Origin: Bacillota bacterium
GTDB lineage: Bacteria > Bacillota > Clostridia > Clostridiales > Clostridiaceae
Reading direction: 5' to 3'
Assembly: GCA_023451395.1 (NCBI GenBank)
Contig: JAEXZL010000203.1
Coordinates: 1-37,274 of the forward strand
Length of the DNA stretch: 37,274 nucleotides
The position numbers were made by a program, and so were the translations under genes. Positions 7,518 through 15,359 of the stretch are shown here, piece after piece. Under the pieces are notes generated by a model, which saw nothing but the letters and a program-made list of their open reading frames with translations, had not been told where the DNA came from and did not search any database. The stretch's first letter is position 1, and every line of letters begins with the position of its first letter.

Positions 7518-8882
7518 TTACCATAGCTTTTTAATATAGCCCTTTGAATGAAGATTTTTTCTGTAATTAATCATTGCTGTATAAGTAGCAAGGATATAAA
7601 TGACATCTCCCTTAGCTTCTTTAATTTTCTCTGTTAAAGCATCATAACTATCACAAAGAGAGAAGAGCTCTTCATTAAGGCCTGCAATCTTAATCCTTAC
7701 AGCCATATCATAAAGCCTTTCACCACCAATTAAAATTTCCTGAGGGGTCATTTTTGTTAATTTTTCAAAGTTTACGTCCCATATCCAAGAAATGTCTGTA
7801 CCATCAGCATAGTTATCATTAAGTAAAAAAGCTAATGAGGCATTAGGATCACCAAGAAGAAGAGTATCAATAGCCTGATTATAACCTGCAGGATTCTTTA
7901 CAAGAATTATCTTAACCTTCTTTCCATCTATATCAAGGGTTTCCTGTCTCCCGAAGCTTGAACCTTGCTTTCTTAAAGATTTTTCAATAAGTGTAGCTCC
8001 GATTCCTAACTCAGTACCAATGGCAAAAGCACAAAGTGCATTATATATGTTGTAAACTCCCCCTTGGTTAAGTTCTATTTTAGTATCGTTTATGACGAAG
8101 GAGGAACTTTCTGAATCCATAGAGTTTATCTTGTTAACAGAGTATTTTAAAGCTGGCCTTTTATAGCCGCAATTTTCACAATAGAAGTCTCCAAGATGAT
8201 TGTATGTTATGAAATTATATTTATAAGGAGATTTGCAAACCTTACAGAATTTAGCGTCTGCATTTATTTCGATAATCTTATTATCATCTATTGAAGTATT
8301 AAAGCCATAATAAATCAGAGGATTATTTACTTCTAGCTTTCCTAAAAGGGATTCATCTCCGTTAAGAATAAGAGTGCTTTCAGGACTTTTATAAACTCCT
8401 TCCATTATTTTATTTAAAGTTGTATATACCTCACCATATCGGTCTAACTGATCTCTAAATAAGTTTGTAATAGTTATTATTTGAGGATTTAACTTCTCTG
8501 TAATGAACTTTACATTTGCTTCATCAACTTCTATAACTGCATATTTTTCCTTAGACTTTGCTGGGGTAAAGGAATAGTGGGAGACAAAGCAGGCTACTAT
8601 ACCTGGAAGCATATTAGCACCTGTAGCATTTGTAATAACCTCAAGGCCAGCTTCCTTTAGACAGTTGTAAATCATGCTTGTGGTGGTAGTCTTACCATTT
8701 GTTCCCGTTACAAGTATAATTTTATAATTATAAGCTATGGGCTTTAATATTTCTTTATCGATTTTTAGAGCAATTCTTCCGGGAAAATTACTTCCGCCTT
8801 TTAATAAATATTTTGAAAGATAATAAGCTGTTTTAGCTGCTATAACAGCAATTAAAGATTTAATCTTGATAGTAAACACCAC
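7518..8882 (-). CDS. murT: lipid II isoglutaminyl synthase, Mur ligase-like subunit
   Basis: ATP-dependent Mur ligase-family subunit that works with GatD on lipid II at the membrane. Of 454 residues, the middle domain carries the P-loop GTNGKTTTT (60-68), a zinc-ribbon insert has two CxxC pairs (C213/C216 and C235/C238) typical of MurT, and the C-terminal DUF1727 domain has the ND..ADG.D.SW stretch containing the aspartate thought to complete the GatD active site. The N-terminus begins with a short hydrophobic segment. The start is uncertain: tandem GTG codons (8882, 8879) lie within an AAGGTGGTG sequence that itself looks like a ribosome binding site. Operon with gatD. Confidence 0.95.
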   Translation of the reverse strand: MVFTIKIKSLIAVIAAKTAYYLSKYLLKGGSNFPGRIALKIDKEILKPIAYNYKIILVTGTNGKTTTTSMIYNCLKEAGLEVITNATGANMLPGIVACFVSHYSFTPAKSKEKYAVIEVDEANVKFITEKLNPQIITITNLFRDQLDRYGEVYTTLNKIMEGVYKSPESTLILNGDESLLGKLEVNNPLIYYGFNTSIDDNKIIEINADAKFCKVCKSPYKYNFITYNHLGDFYCENCGYKRPALKYSVNKINSMDSESSSFVINDTKIELNQGGVYNIYNALCAFAIGTELGIGATLIEKSLRKQGSSFGRQETLDIDGKKVKIILVKNPAGYNQAIDTLLLGDPNASLAFLLNDNYADGTDISWIWDVNFEKLTKMTPQEILIGGERLYDMAVRIKIAGLNEELFSLCDSYDALTEKIKEAKGDVIYILATYTAMINYRKNLHSKGYIKKLW

Positions 8883-8913
8883 CTTAGTAAAAATATCTGT
8901 AAAAACTAATCAA

Positions 8914-8942
8914 AGTATATCATATAATTTTTTTTATTCCAA
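8914..8942 (-). promoter_or_regulatory. sigma-A type promoter for murT-gatD
   Basis: TTGGAA (8937-8942) and TATACT (8914-8919) on the minus strand are 17 bases apart. Transcription should begin near 8907, leaving a leader of only about 25 bases before the GTG start. Confidence 0.65.
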
Positions 8943-9229
8943 TGTATTATTCGGAGTAGAGGTTACAGTAATACTAACATTAAATGCTAACAAGATTTAT
9001 ATAAATATTACAGATGTATATGAGAAGGCTAGTGAAAAGTGTTTCAATGAAAAGGTAGGGAAATCTCATAAAGTCGGCTGCTTTTGATCTTATAGTCAGA
9101 AATAGAAATACTTTGTTAAACATAATCTAGGATGTTAGAAGATAACGAGATCCGAAAGAACTAGAATGCTTACTAGCGGTATGGTAACTGATTTAGATAA
9201 TTTAATGAATAAAATAGCTTATTAAATGT
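8943..9229. other. non-coding stretch upstream of murT
   Basis: I see no convincing gene here. A plus-strand frame from 8866 runs to 9087, but it overlaps the murT start, has no ribosome binding site and resembles no family I know. The only structure is the terminator at its right edge. Confidence 0.5.
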
Positions 9230-9256
9230 AAAAACCGTGTCTAGTCCACGGTTTTT
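9230..9256. terminator. bidirectional terminator
   Basis: AAAAACCGTG (9230-9239) pairs with CACGGTTTTT (9247-9256), with A and T runs on the two sides. It lies about 50 bases downstream of the small minus-strand membrane protein gene. Confidence 0.8.
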
Positions 9257-9307
9257 ATATTTACTAAGCTTTTCCAATGCACAAACTATTGATAAAGTAA
9301 ATACATG

Positions 9308-9655
9308 CTATTGTTTTTTCTTTTTTAAAACTATAGCAATATTTAATATAAAGATTATAAGACTTATAAATGACATAATTGTAAGACCGCTCATTAAAGT
9401 CTTGATTCCTGGTGCATTATAGTCGGCTAATACACCTTGAAGGAACATTCCTCCAGCCATTATTATGCCACACAAGACATCTACTATTAGATCCGATATT
9501 AAGATAATTTTGCTAATAGAATTATCATAAGACTTATTTTTTCGAATATAGATTGCTTTTAAAAGATTAAAACATATAATACTAAACACTATAGGATAAG
9601 AAGCATAAATATATCCATAATATGTCATGATATCATCTAAAAGTTGTATCTCCAT
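9308..9655 (-). CDS. small hypothetical membrane protein
   Basis: A 115-residue protein I do not recognise. It has three hydrophobic stretches (about residues 13-35, 48-75 and 86-110) and ends in a lysine-rich tail, consistent with three membrane helices and a cytoplasmic C-terminus. AGGGGGT about seven bases before the ATG and a terminator about 50 bases after the stop support a real gene. It stands alone in a gene-poor region, with no partner that suggests a role. Confidence 0.6.
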   Translation of the reverse strand: MEIQLLDDIMTYYGYIYASYPIVFSIICFNLLKAIYIRKNKSYDNSISKIILISDLIVDVLCGIIMAGGMFLQGVLADYNAPGIKTLMSGLTIMSFISLIIFILNIAIVLKKKKQ

Positions 9656-9950
9656 TTTATTACCCCCTAAAAAATATATTATTATTTCAAGTGTCTGTGT
9701 AGGTTCAGATGTCTATCTGGACATTAACGTATTTAATTTAACCTCTGTGCTCTTTGAGTATTTAGCTTCAAATACTTCATATGATTCACTTTTCGCTATC
9801 TCTTTTGGTTTTTTAAAATATTAACTACCTTCAGTTGCATAATATCGTGACCATTACTATACATCCTCTGTACAATTCTAAGCCTATTTAAAGATAGTAA
9901 ATTATTGAATGTAAGTCTATAATAATAAAATATAGAAAATAAGTCAAATA
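9656..9950. other. non-coding stretch
   Basis: AT-rich sequence upstream of the small membrane protein gene. A plus-strand frame at 9627-9824 overlaps that gene, lacks a ribosome binding site and shows no recognisable pattern. The imperfect inverted repeat around GATGTCTATCTGGACAT (9709-9725) could be a weak operator or chance. Confidence 0.4.
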
Positions 9951-10130
9951 ATGGTTAATGATTTCTTTAAAAGGAAACTATTAAATATAATCTCTGAGGT
10001 AGAAGATTTTATTAAAACTTCATATATGCATATACATAAAAGAAAGGACAAATTATATGAAATGTATCTATTTAGAAAATGGGGAGTAGAAGAAATAATA
10101 AATAGAAGCAAGGAAGAGGATGATATTTAA
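9951..10130 (+). CDS. doubtful 59-residue orphan ORF, possible gene remnant
   Basis: ATG at 9951 opens 59 codons ending with TAA at 10128-10130. The product is charged and helical in character (for example KRKDKLYEMYLFRKWGVEE), unlike random AT-rich translation, but there is no ribosome binding site. It could be a remnant of a larger gene or a real small protein. I do not recognise it. Confidence 0.25.
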   Translation: MVNDFFKRKLLNIISEVEDFIKTSYMHIHKRKDKLYEMYLFRKWGVEEIINRSKEEDDI

Positions 10131-10279
10131 AAAATCTTTTATGGATATGGCATAGTAAACAGTAAAAAATAACAATGAAGTAAAATGATTAATTTTACTT
10201 AAAGAAAAACTGATGGTTTTTGAAGGGAATAATTTCAATGAATAGTAAAAGAAGTGAACAAAAATAAGGAGAAATTTTA

Positions 10280-10321
10280 ATGAAACCCTTTAAGCATAAG
10301 AAAATGTCTTATAAAGGATAA
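10280..10321 (+). other. possible 13-codon leader ORF upstream of pckA
   Basis: AAGGAGAAATTTTA directly precedes ATG at 10280, giving a well-placed ribosome binding site for a 13-residue basic peptide (MKPFKHKKMSYKG). It lies about 80 bases before the predicted pckA promoter's -10, so it would not be on that transcript. Possibly another orphan remnant. Confidence 0.2.
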
Positions 10322-10402
10322 CTCTATAATAATAGGAATATAAAGAAAAATGAATGATATAATTCAAAAAAATATCATATAAGAATAAAAATAAAATATT
10401 TC

Positions 10403-10431
10403 TTGCAAAAAATGGTTTTAAATGACATAAT
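10403..10431 (+). promoter_or_regulatory. sigma-A type promoter for pckA
   Basis: TTGCAA (10403-10408), 17-base spacer, CATAAT (10426-10431). Predicted start near 10438, about 24 bases before the TTG start codon, just upstream of the GGGGGG ribosome binding site. Confidence 0.6.
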
Positions 10432-10461
10432 TGTTATAGAACATTAAATGGGGGGATAATT

Positions 10462-11979
10462 TTGTTAAGTTTAGATAAGTATTTAAAAATGGAAACCGCA
10501 TATGAGAATCTCTCGCCAGCTAGGCTTGTTACTGAAGCAGTGGAAAGAGGAGAAGGGGTTTTAAGCTCCACCGGAGCCCTTAGGATTAAAACTGGAAAAT
10601 ACACTGGAAGATCACCTAAAGACAGATACATAGTAATGGATAATGAGACTGAGAAATTAATTAATTGGGGAGAAGTAAATAGGCCAATCAGTGAGAGTGT
10701 ATTTAAGGATCTCCTTAAGGAAGTAGAGAATTATCTTAATACCAAGGATAAATTTGTATTCAATGGAAGAGTTGGTGCATCAGCTGATAATACCTTCGGT
10801 GTTAACTGTATATGTGAATATGCCTCCCATGCCTTATTTTGTCACCAGCTATTTATTAGGGAGAAAGTATATCATGGAGAAGAATCCTTCACTGTAATTT
10901 CAGCACCAGGTTATAAGGCAGATAAAGAAAAGTATAATTTGAATTCTGAAGTTTTCATTATTTTAAATCTTACAGAAAAAATAATATTAATTGGAGGCAG
11001 CGCCTATAGCGGAGAAATTAAAAAGGCAATCTTTACTTCAATGAATTATTATCTTCCTAGAAGAGGAGTTCTTCCTATGCATTGTTCTGCTAATGAAGGA
11101 AGAGAAGGAGATGTTGCAATTTTATTTGGACTTTCTGGTACAGGTAAAACAACCCTTTCTGCAGATCCAAAGAGAGCTCTTATTGGAGATGATGAACATG
11201 GTTGGAGCGATAAGGGTGTTTTTAACTTTGAAGGTGGCTGCTATGCAAAAGCAATTAATTTAAGCAGAGAAAAGGAAAAGGATATTTATGATGCCATAAG
11301 GTTTGGAAGCATCATTGAAAACGTTATCCTTGATAAGGACAATAATCCCCTTTATGAGGATGATAGTATAACGGAAAACACAAGGGCAAGCTATCCGATA
11401 AATCACATAGATAATATTAAGATTGAAGGTGAAGGGGGAGAACCAAAGGTAATTATCTTTTTAACTGCCGATGCCTTTGGAGTAATGCCACCTATAGTAA
11501 GGCTAACTGAAGAAGAGGCTATGTACTATTTTCTTTCAGGGTATACTAGTAAAGTTGCTGGGACTGAAAGAGGGCTTAAGGAGCCAGAGGCAACCTTTTC
11601 AACTTGCTTTGGAGCACCCTTTATGCCTTTAAACCCCAGAGTTTATTCAAAGATGCTAGGTGAAAAAATCCTAAAGGGTAAGGTAAGAGTTTACATGGTA
11701 AACACCGGTTGGATAGGTGGACCATATGGTATTGGAGAGAGAATAAGTCTAAAATACACAAGAGCTATGGTAAGTGCCGCTATAAATGGAGATTTAGAGA
11801 AAGAGGAATGGAAGCTTCATCAAGGCTTCAAGCTTATGATACCAAAAGGTTGTCCTGGGGTTCCTTCTGAAATCTTTACTCCAGAAAATTTATGGGATAA
11901 TAAGGAAGAATATTTTAAAACAGTAGAAAGTCTAATAGAGAAATTCAATAATAACTATAAAGCTTTTGAAATAATATAG
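10462..11979 (+). CDS. pckA: phosphoenolpyruvate carboxykinase (ATP)
   Basis: Interconverts oxaloacetate plus ATP with PEP, CO2 and ADP in the cytoplasm; in anaerobes it serves gluconeogenesis or anaplerotic CO2 fixation. The 505-residue product has the N-terminal TGKYTGRSPKDR substrate region, the P-loop GLSGTGKT (223-230), the kinase-2 segment IGDDEHGW that binds metal, and the nucleotide-binding end region. It is slightly shorter than the usual 520-540 residues, with all core motifs intact. The TTG start follows a G-rich ribosome binding site. It appears monocistronic, with its own promoter and terminator. Confidence 0.96.
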   Translation: MLSLDKYLKMETAYENLSPARLVTEAVERGEGVLSSTGALRIKTGKYTGRSPKDRYIVMDNETEKLINWGEVNRPISESVFKDLLKEVENYLNTKDKFVFNGRVGASADNTFGVNCICEYASHALFCHQLFIREKVYHGEESFTVISAPGYKADKEKYNLNSEVFIILNLTEKIILIGGSAYSGEIKKAIFTSMNYYLPRRGVLPMHCSANEGREGDVAILFGLSGTGKTTLSADPKRALIGDDEHGWSDKGVFNFEGGCYAKAINLSREKEKDIYDAIRFGSIIENVILDKDNNPLYEDDSITENTRASYPINHIDNIKIEGEGGEPKVIIFLTADAFGVMPPIVRLTEEEAMYYFLSGYTSKVAGTERGLKEPEATFSTCFGAPFMPLNPRVYSKMLGEKILKGKVRVYMVNTGWIGGPYGIGERISLKYTRAMVSAAINGDLEKEEWKLHQGFKLMIPKGCPGVPSEIFTPENLWDNKEEYFKTVESLIEKFNNNYKAFEII

Positions 11980-11999
11980 AATAATTTAAGTTATAAATT

Positions 12000-12030
12000 A
12001 AAAGTTATAGGTTGACCTATAACTTTTTTT
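12000..12030 (+). terminator. terminator of pckA
   Basis: AAAGTTATAGG (12001-12011) pairs with CCTATAACTTT (12016-12026) around a four-base loop, followed by a run of T. Confidence 0.85.
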
Positions 12031-12116
12031 CTATTCTTTACATTTTCTTTGGTGGACATAAGTATAGGATAAATTTATAATTGAATATAGCAAATAAATG
12101 CAAGAGGAGAGGTGCA

Positions 12117-12956
12117 ATGGATTTTTTATTAATTTTTAAAACAGTGATAATATCAATTATAAAGGGAGCTACAAATTATTTACCTATTGCAGCTTCTGAG
12201 CAGGGATATATAGTTTATAGACTCTTAGCCTATCCTTCTGGAGACAAGGCTACCATGATATATGCTCTCATAGGATTAGGATCTTCTATGGCGGTTTTAG
12301 TGCTCTTGTCCCATAGGATAAAGGAGAGCTTTAATTTTATGGGACAGGGACAGAAAAAAGGGATGAGGTTATGGACCAATATATTCCTTGGTGCAATTCC
12401 TTATATAATTCTTTACTTTGTATTTATGAAAATTGGTAAAATAAATCTCCTTGGAAGTAAAGTTATAGCATTTGGAGCAATTGCTTCTGGTATCCTTCTT
12501 TTTATAGGAAATGGGAAGTATAGAAGAAATAGAATAAGGAAAAAAGCGATAGCTTCCTTTTGGAAGATCAATGGATTACAAGCATTTAAAATAGGACTTT
12601 ATCAATGTCTTTCCTTTATTCCTGGATTATCTAGAGTGGGAGCAGTAATTGTTGGAGGCTGGTTTTCCAATTTAGCCACAGGAGCATCAGTGGACCTTGC
12701 TCTTTTTATAACTGTCCCAGGTGTTATACTTGTATCTATTAGAGATCTTTTCTATGTTGCTAGTGCAATTACCTTTGGTGCTTCAGAAATAGTTTCCATG
12801 ATTCTTGCTGTAGCAGTTTCCTTCTTAACTGCACTTGTGACATTAGATTCCTTTTTATCCTTTGCAAAGAAAGCTTCCCTTAAGCTTTTTGCCTTTTTCA
12901 ATATCCTCCTGGGCTCTGCAACCTTGGTGTTTATGTTATTAGGCAAAATAAATTAA
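12117..12956 (+). CDS. divergent UppP/BacA-family membrane protein lacking the catalytic motif
   Basis: A 279-residue polytopic membrane protein of the undecaprenyl-diphosphate phosphatase (UppP) family. The family shape is clear: an N-terminal re-entrant loop K16-G-A-T-N20-Y-L-P, the second loop FIPGLSRVGA (167-176), and about eight membrane segments. However, the glutamates of the ExxxE motif are K16 and N20, the loop serines are A25/A26, and the motif histidine position is Q29; only S172 and R173 of the PGxSRS motif remain. The enzyme activity is therefore doubtful; a lipid-binding or transport role is possible. The ATG at 12117 follows AGGAGAGGTG, unlike the upstream ATG at 12081. It lies alone between pckA and pfk. 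Confidence 0.78.
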   Translation: MDFLLIFKTVIISIIKGATNYLPIAASEQGYIVYRLLAYPSGDKATMIYALIGLGSSMAVLVLLSHRIKESFNFMGQGQKKGMRLWTNIFLGAIPYIILYFVFMKIGKINLLGSKVIAFGAIASGILLFIGNGKYRRNRIRKKAIASFWKINGLQAFKIGLYQCLSFIPGLSRVGAVIVGGWFSNLATGASVDLALFITVPGVILVSIRDLFYVASAITFGASEIVSMILAVAVSFLTALVTLDSFLSFAKKASLKLFAFFNILLGSATLVFMLLGKIN

Positions 12957-12967
12957 AAACAATAAAG

Positions 12968-13005
12968 AATAAATTCAATACAATAAAAATAAATTCAATA
13001 CAATA
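12968..13005. repeat. two-copy 20-bp period direct repeat
   Basis: The 18-base string AATAAATTCAATACAATA is present at 12968-12985 and again at 12988-13005. It sits in the 280-base gap before pfk, which otherwise holds only AT-rich sequence. Confidence 0.85.
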
Positions 13006-13236
13006 ATTTGGAGGAAGATTAAAAAAAACTATTTAAAAATGCTAAAAATAACAAATAATATAAATATACTTTAATATTTATGGTTATTATGGTATTATAC
13101 AACATAGAAATATCATCTTATTAGCAGAGTAAATTGAAAAAATAGCAGCTATATTTACATGGCCTTAAAGTTTATGGAGTTAATGAAGCAGCTTTTTAGT
13201 CTTTATAACTTAAATCACAAGCAAGGGGGAAAAGCA

Positions 13237-14334
13237 ATGACACAGGAAATAAAAAGGATAGCCTTACTTACAGGAGGGGGAGATTGCCCAGGGCTTAATG
13301 CTGTAATAAGAGCTGTAACAAGAACAGCAATACTTCAGTATGGATACGAGGTAGTTGGATATAGATATGGCTACAGAGGTTTATATAACAATGATTATAT
13401 TCCTTTAACTTTAGATACAGTATCCGGTATACTTCATAAGGGTGGAACAATACTTTACAGCTCTAATAAGGATAATCTTTTTGATTACACCATAGAGGAA
13501 GATGGGGTTTTTGTTAAAAAGGATGTATCAGATGTAGCTGTGGAAAATATGAAAAAGGCTGGTATCGATGCCTTAGTAGTTATTGGTGGGGACGGTACTT
13601 TAACTAGTGCCAGAGATTTCTCAAGAAAAGGTGTAAAGGTTATCGGAGTTCCTAAAACCATTGATAATGATTTAGCGGCCACAGATGTAACTTTTGGATT
13701 TAATACTGCAATAGATGTAGCTACTGAGGCTTTAGATAGATTACATACCACCGCTGAATCGCATCACAGAATTATGGTCTGTGAAGTTATGGGAAGAAAT
13801 GCAGGCTGGATTGCACTTCATTCCGGTATAGCAGGATCTGCTGATGTTATATTAATTCCTGAGATTCCTTATGACTTAAATAAGATAGCAGAAAAGATAA
13901 AGGAAAGACAGGATGCTGGAAGACCTTTTAGTATTATTGTAGTGGCAGAAGGAGCTAAGCCTAAGGATGGTGAAGTGGTAGTAAGCAAAATTGTAAAGGA
14001 TAGTCCAGATCCTATTAGATTAGGTGGTATAGGAAATAAGCTTGCAAATGACTTAGAGCAAATAATTCAAGGACATGAAATTAGGGCAACTATATTAGGT
14101 CACGTTCAAAGAGGGGGAAATACCTCTACTTATGATAGAATCCTTTCTACAAGATATGGAGTTGCTGCAGCAGAGCTAATCAATGATGGCAAGTTTGGTA
14201 ATATGGTATGCCTAAAGGGTAATGATATATCCTATGTACCTCTTGAGGATGTTATAGGTAAGGATAAAAATGTAGATCCTGAAGGAGAACTTGTTACTAT
14301 TGCTAAAAAAATTGGTATATCTTTCGGTAGATAA
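13237..14334 (+). CDS. pfkA: 6-phosphofructokinase
   Basis: Phosphorylates fructose 6-phosphate in glycolysis. The 365-residue product is longer than the 320-residue E. coli-type PfkA and resembles the mixed-substrate group III family. It has GGGDCPGLN (13-21), GGDGT (117-121) and PKTIDNDL. The residue equivalent to position 104 is glycine (G120), which favours ATP over pyrophosphate as donor, while the position equivalent to 124 is lysine (K140), as in group III enzymes of either donor type. The start at 13237 follows AAGGGGGA; the frame extends upstream to 13159 with no ribosome binding site. Monocistronic, with a strong terminator. Confidence 0.93.
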   Translation: MTQEIKRIALLTGGGDCPGLNAVIRAVTRTAILQYGYEVVGYRYGYRGLYNNDYIPLTLDTVSGILHKGGTILYSSNKDNLFDYTIEEDGVFVKKDVSDVAVENMKKAGIDALVVIGGDGTLTSARDFSRKGVKVIGVPKTIDNDLAATDVTFGFNTAIDVATEALDRLHTTAESHHRIMVCEVMGRNAGWIALHSGIAGSADVILIPEIPYDLNKIAEKIKERQDAGRPFSIIVVAEGAKPKDGEVVVSKIVKDSPDPIRLGGIGNKLANDLEQIIQGHEIRATILGHVQRGGNTSTYDRILSTRYGVAAAELINDGKFGNMVCLKGNDISYVPLEDVIGKDKNVDPEGELVTIAKKIGISFGR

Positions 14335-14336
14335 TA

Positions 14337-14368
14337 GTAAAAAGCATCAGTTTGCTGATGCTTTTTAC
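14337..14368 (+). terminator. terminator of pfkA
   Basis: GTAAAAAGCATCAG (14337-14350) and CTGATGCTTTTTAC (14355-14368) form a perfect 14-bp stem with a four-base loop. Confidence 0.9.
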
Positions 14369-14451
14369 CATTTGCTCCCTTATGCAGTTTGAAAACTATT
14401 TAACATATGGTATAATAATCAATAGAGAATACGGTTAACTGGAGGCATGCT

Positions 14452-15231
14452 ATGAAGGAAATTAAAAAGTATTTCGAGTCTAGAGTTGGAAAATATAGTT
14501 TCTATTTTGAAGATCTTAATAGTGGGTATATTTACGGGTATAATGAAAACGTTCCTATGACTGCAGCAGGATGCATAAAACTACCACTAGCGGTAGCTCT
14601 TTTAAAGGAAATTCAAGATGGAAAGTATAATTTAGAAGATAGGTTTTTCATAAGTGACAAGGACAAGGTTTATGGTACGGGAATAATATATGAGTTCTCC
14701 GAAAGGGAATATTCTTTAAAAGAGCTTATGGTTGCTATGCTTATACAAAGTGATAACACTGCTTCTAATAAAATTATAAATATCTTAGGCAAAGATAGAG
14801 TTAATGCTATTTTTAAAGAAATGGGCCTCAAGAATACCATGCTAAATAGGATGACCACCGATGAAGTAAAAACTGATATAGAGGAAGAAAATATAACTAC
14901 TAGCTATGATTTGTGTAAATGTTGGAAGCTTTTAAACAGTCACAAATTCTTGAATCAGGAACTTAGCGATAATCTTATTAGCATATTAAGCAGACAGCAG
15001 CTAAAGAGTAAGAGTACTTTATATATATTAGAGGATTTAAAGTCTAATATTGCAAACAAAACAGGAGATAAACCATTTATTGAAAATGATACCATGCTTA
15101 TAAGGCTTCCAAAGGGCAATTTTAGCTTTTCTGTGATGAGTTCAGAAATCCCTAATAGTGTTTATGGGATTGTAACTCTGGCTAAAGCAGGTAAGATGAT
15201 GTGGGATAGTATAAATAATTTATGGATTTAA
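14452..15231 (+). CDS. class A beta-lactamase-like protein without the active-site serine
   Basis: A 259-residue protein of the class A beta-lactamase/serine hydrolase fold (PF13354-like), with no signal peptide, so probably cytoplasmic. The SDN motif (100-102) and KTG motif (203-205) are intact, as is the TAA..IKLP surround of the first motif, but the nucleophile serine of SxxK is glycine: G40-C41-I42-K43. A cysteine sits at the next position. It may be a pseudoenzyme or use different chemistry; antibiotic resistance should not be inferred. The ATG at 14452 follows GGAGG. It is a single-gene unit between pfkA and pflB, and its stop codon lies within the terminator stem. Confidence 0.8.
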   Translation: MKEIKKYFESRVGKYSFYFEDLNSGYIYGYNENVPMTAAGCIKLPLAVALLKEIQDGKYNLEDRFFISDKDKVYGTGIIYEFSEREYSLKELMVAMLIQSDNTASNKIINILGKDRVNAIFKEMGLKNTMLNRMTTDEVKTDIEEENITTSYDLCKCWKLLNSHKFLNQELSDNLISILSRQQLKSKSTLYILEDLKSNIANKTGDKPFIENDTMLIRLPKGNFSFSVMSSEIPNSVYGIVTLAKAGKMMWDSINNLWI

Positions 15232-15260
15232 GTCGCAAAATTGCGACTTAATTTTTTTTT
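15229..15260 (+). terminator. terminator of the beta-lactamase-like gene
   Basis: TAAGTCGCAA (15229-15238) pairs with TTGCGACTTA (15241-15250) and is followed by nine T residues. The gene's TAA stop is the first three bases of the stem. Confidence 0.88.
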
Positions 15261-15281
15261 GAAAATAATTAATAATACCTA

Positions 15282-15310
15282 TTACATAATTCTTTATATT
15301 GTTATATAAT
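15282..15310 (+). promoter_or_regulatory. sigma-A type promoter for pflB
   Basis: TTACAT (15282-15287), 17-base spacer, TATAAT (15305-15310). Predicted transcription start near 15317, about 43 bases before the ATG. Confidence 0.65.
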
Positions 15311-15329
15311 AATACTTGTTCAACTAAAG

Positions 15330-15347
15330 ATGTTTAGTGATTAACAA
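15330..15347. promoter_or_regulatory. candidate Rex operator in the pflB leader
   Basis: ATGTTTAGTGATTAACAA matches the clostridial Rex consensus TTGTTAA-N4-TTAACAA at 12 of 14 fixed positions, with a perfect right half. It lies just downstream of the predicted transcription start and against the ribosome binding site, a position suited to repression. Rex senses the NADH/NAD+ ratio and controls fermentation genes in clostridia (family knowledge); binding here is inferred. Confidence 0.5.
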
Positions 15348-15359
15348 AGGAGGATTATA

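Noticed and set aside
8866..9087. 73-codon plus-strand ORF overlapping the murT start
   Set aside because: No ribosome binding site, it overlaps the murT promoter and start, and the product looks like random AT-rich translation.
11316..11329. CcpA cre-like site TGAAAACGTTATCC inside pckA
   Set aside because: It matches the cre consensus at 13 of 14 positions, but lies about 850 bases into the coding region; a similar string occurs in the beta-lactamase-like gene at 14543, so codon-driven chance is likely.
14452..15231. Antibiotic-resistance beta-lactamase
   Set aside because: The nucleophile serine is absent and there is no signal peptide, so a resistance call is not supported.
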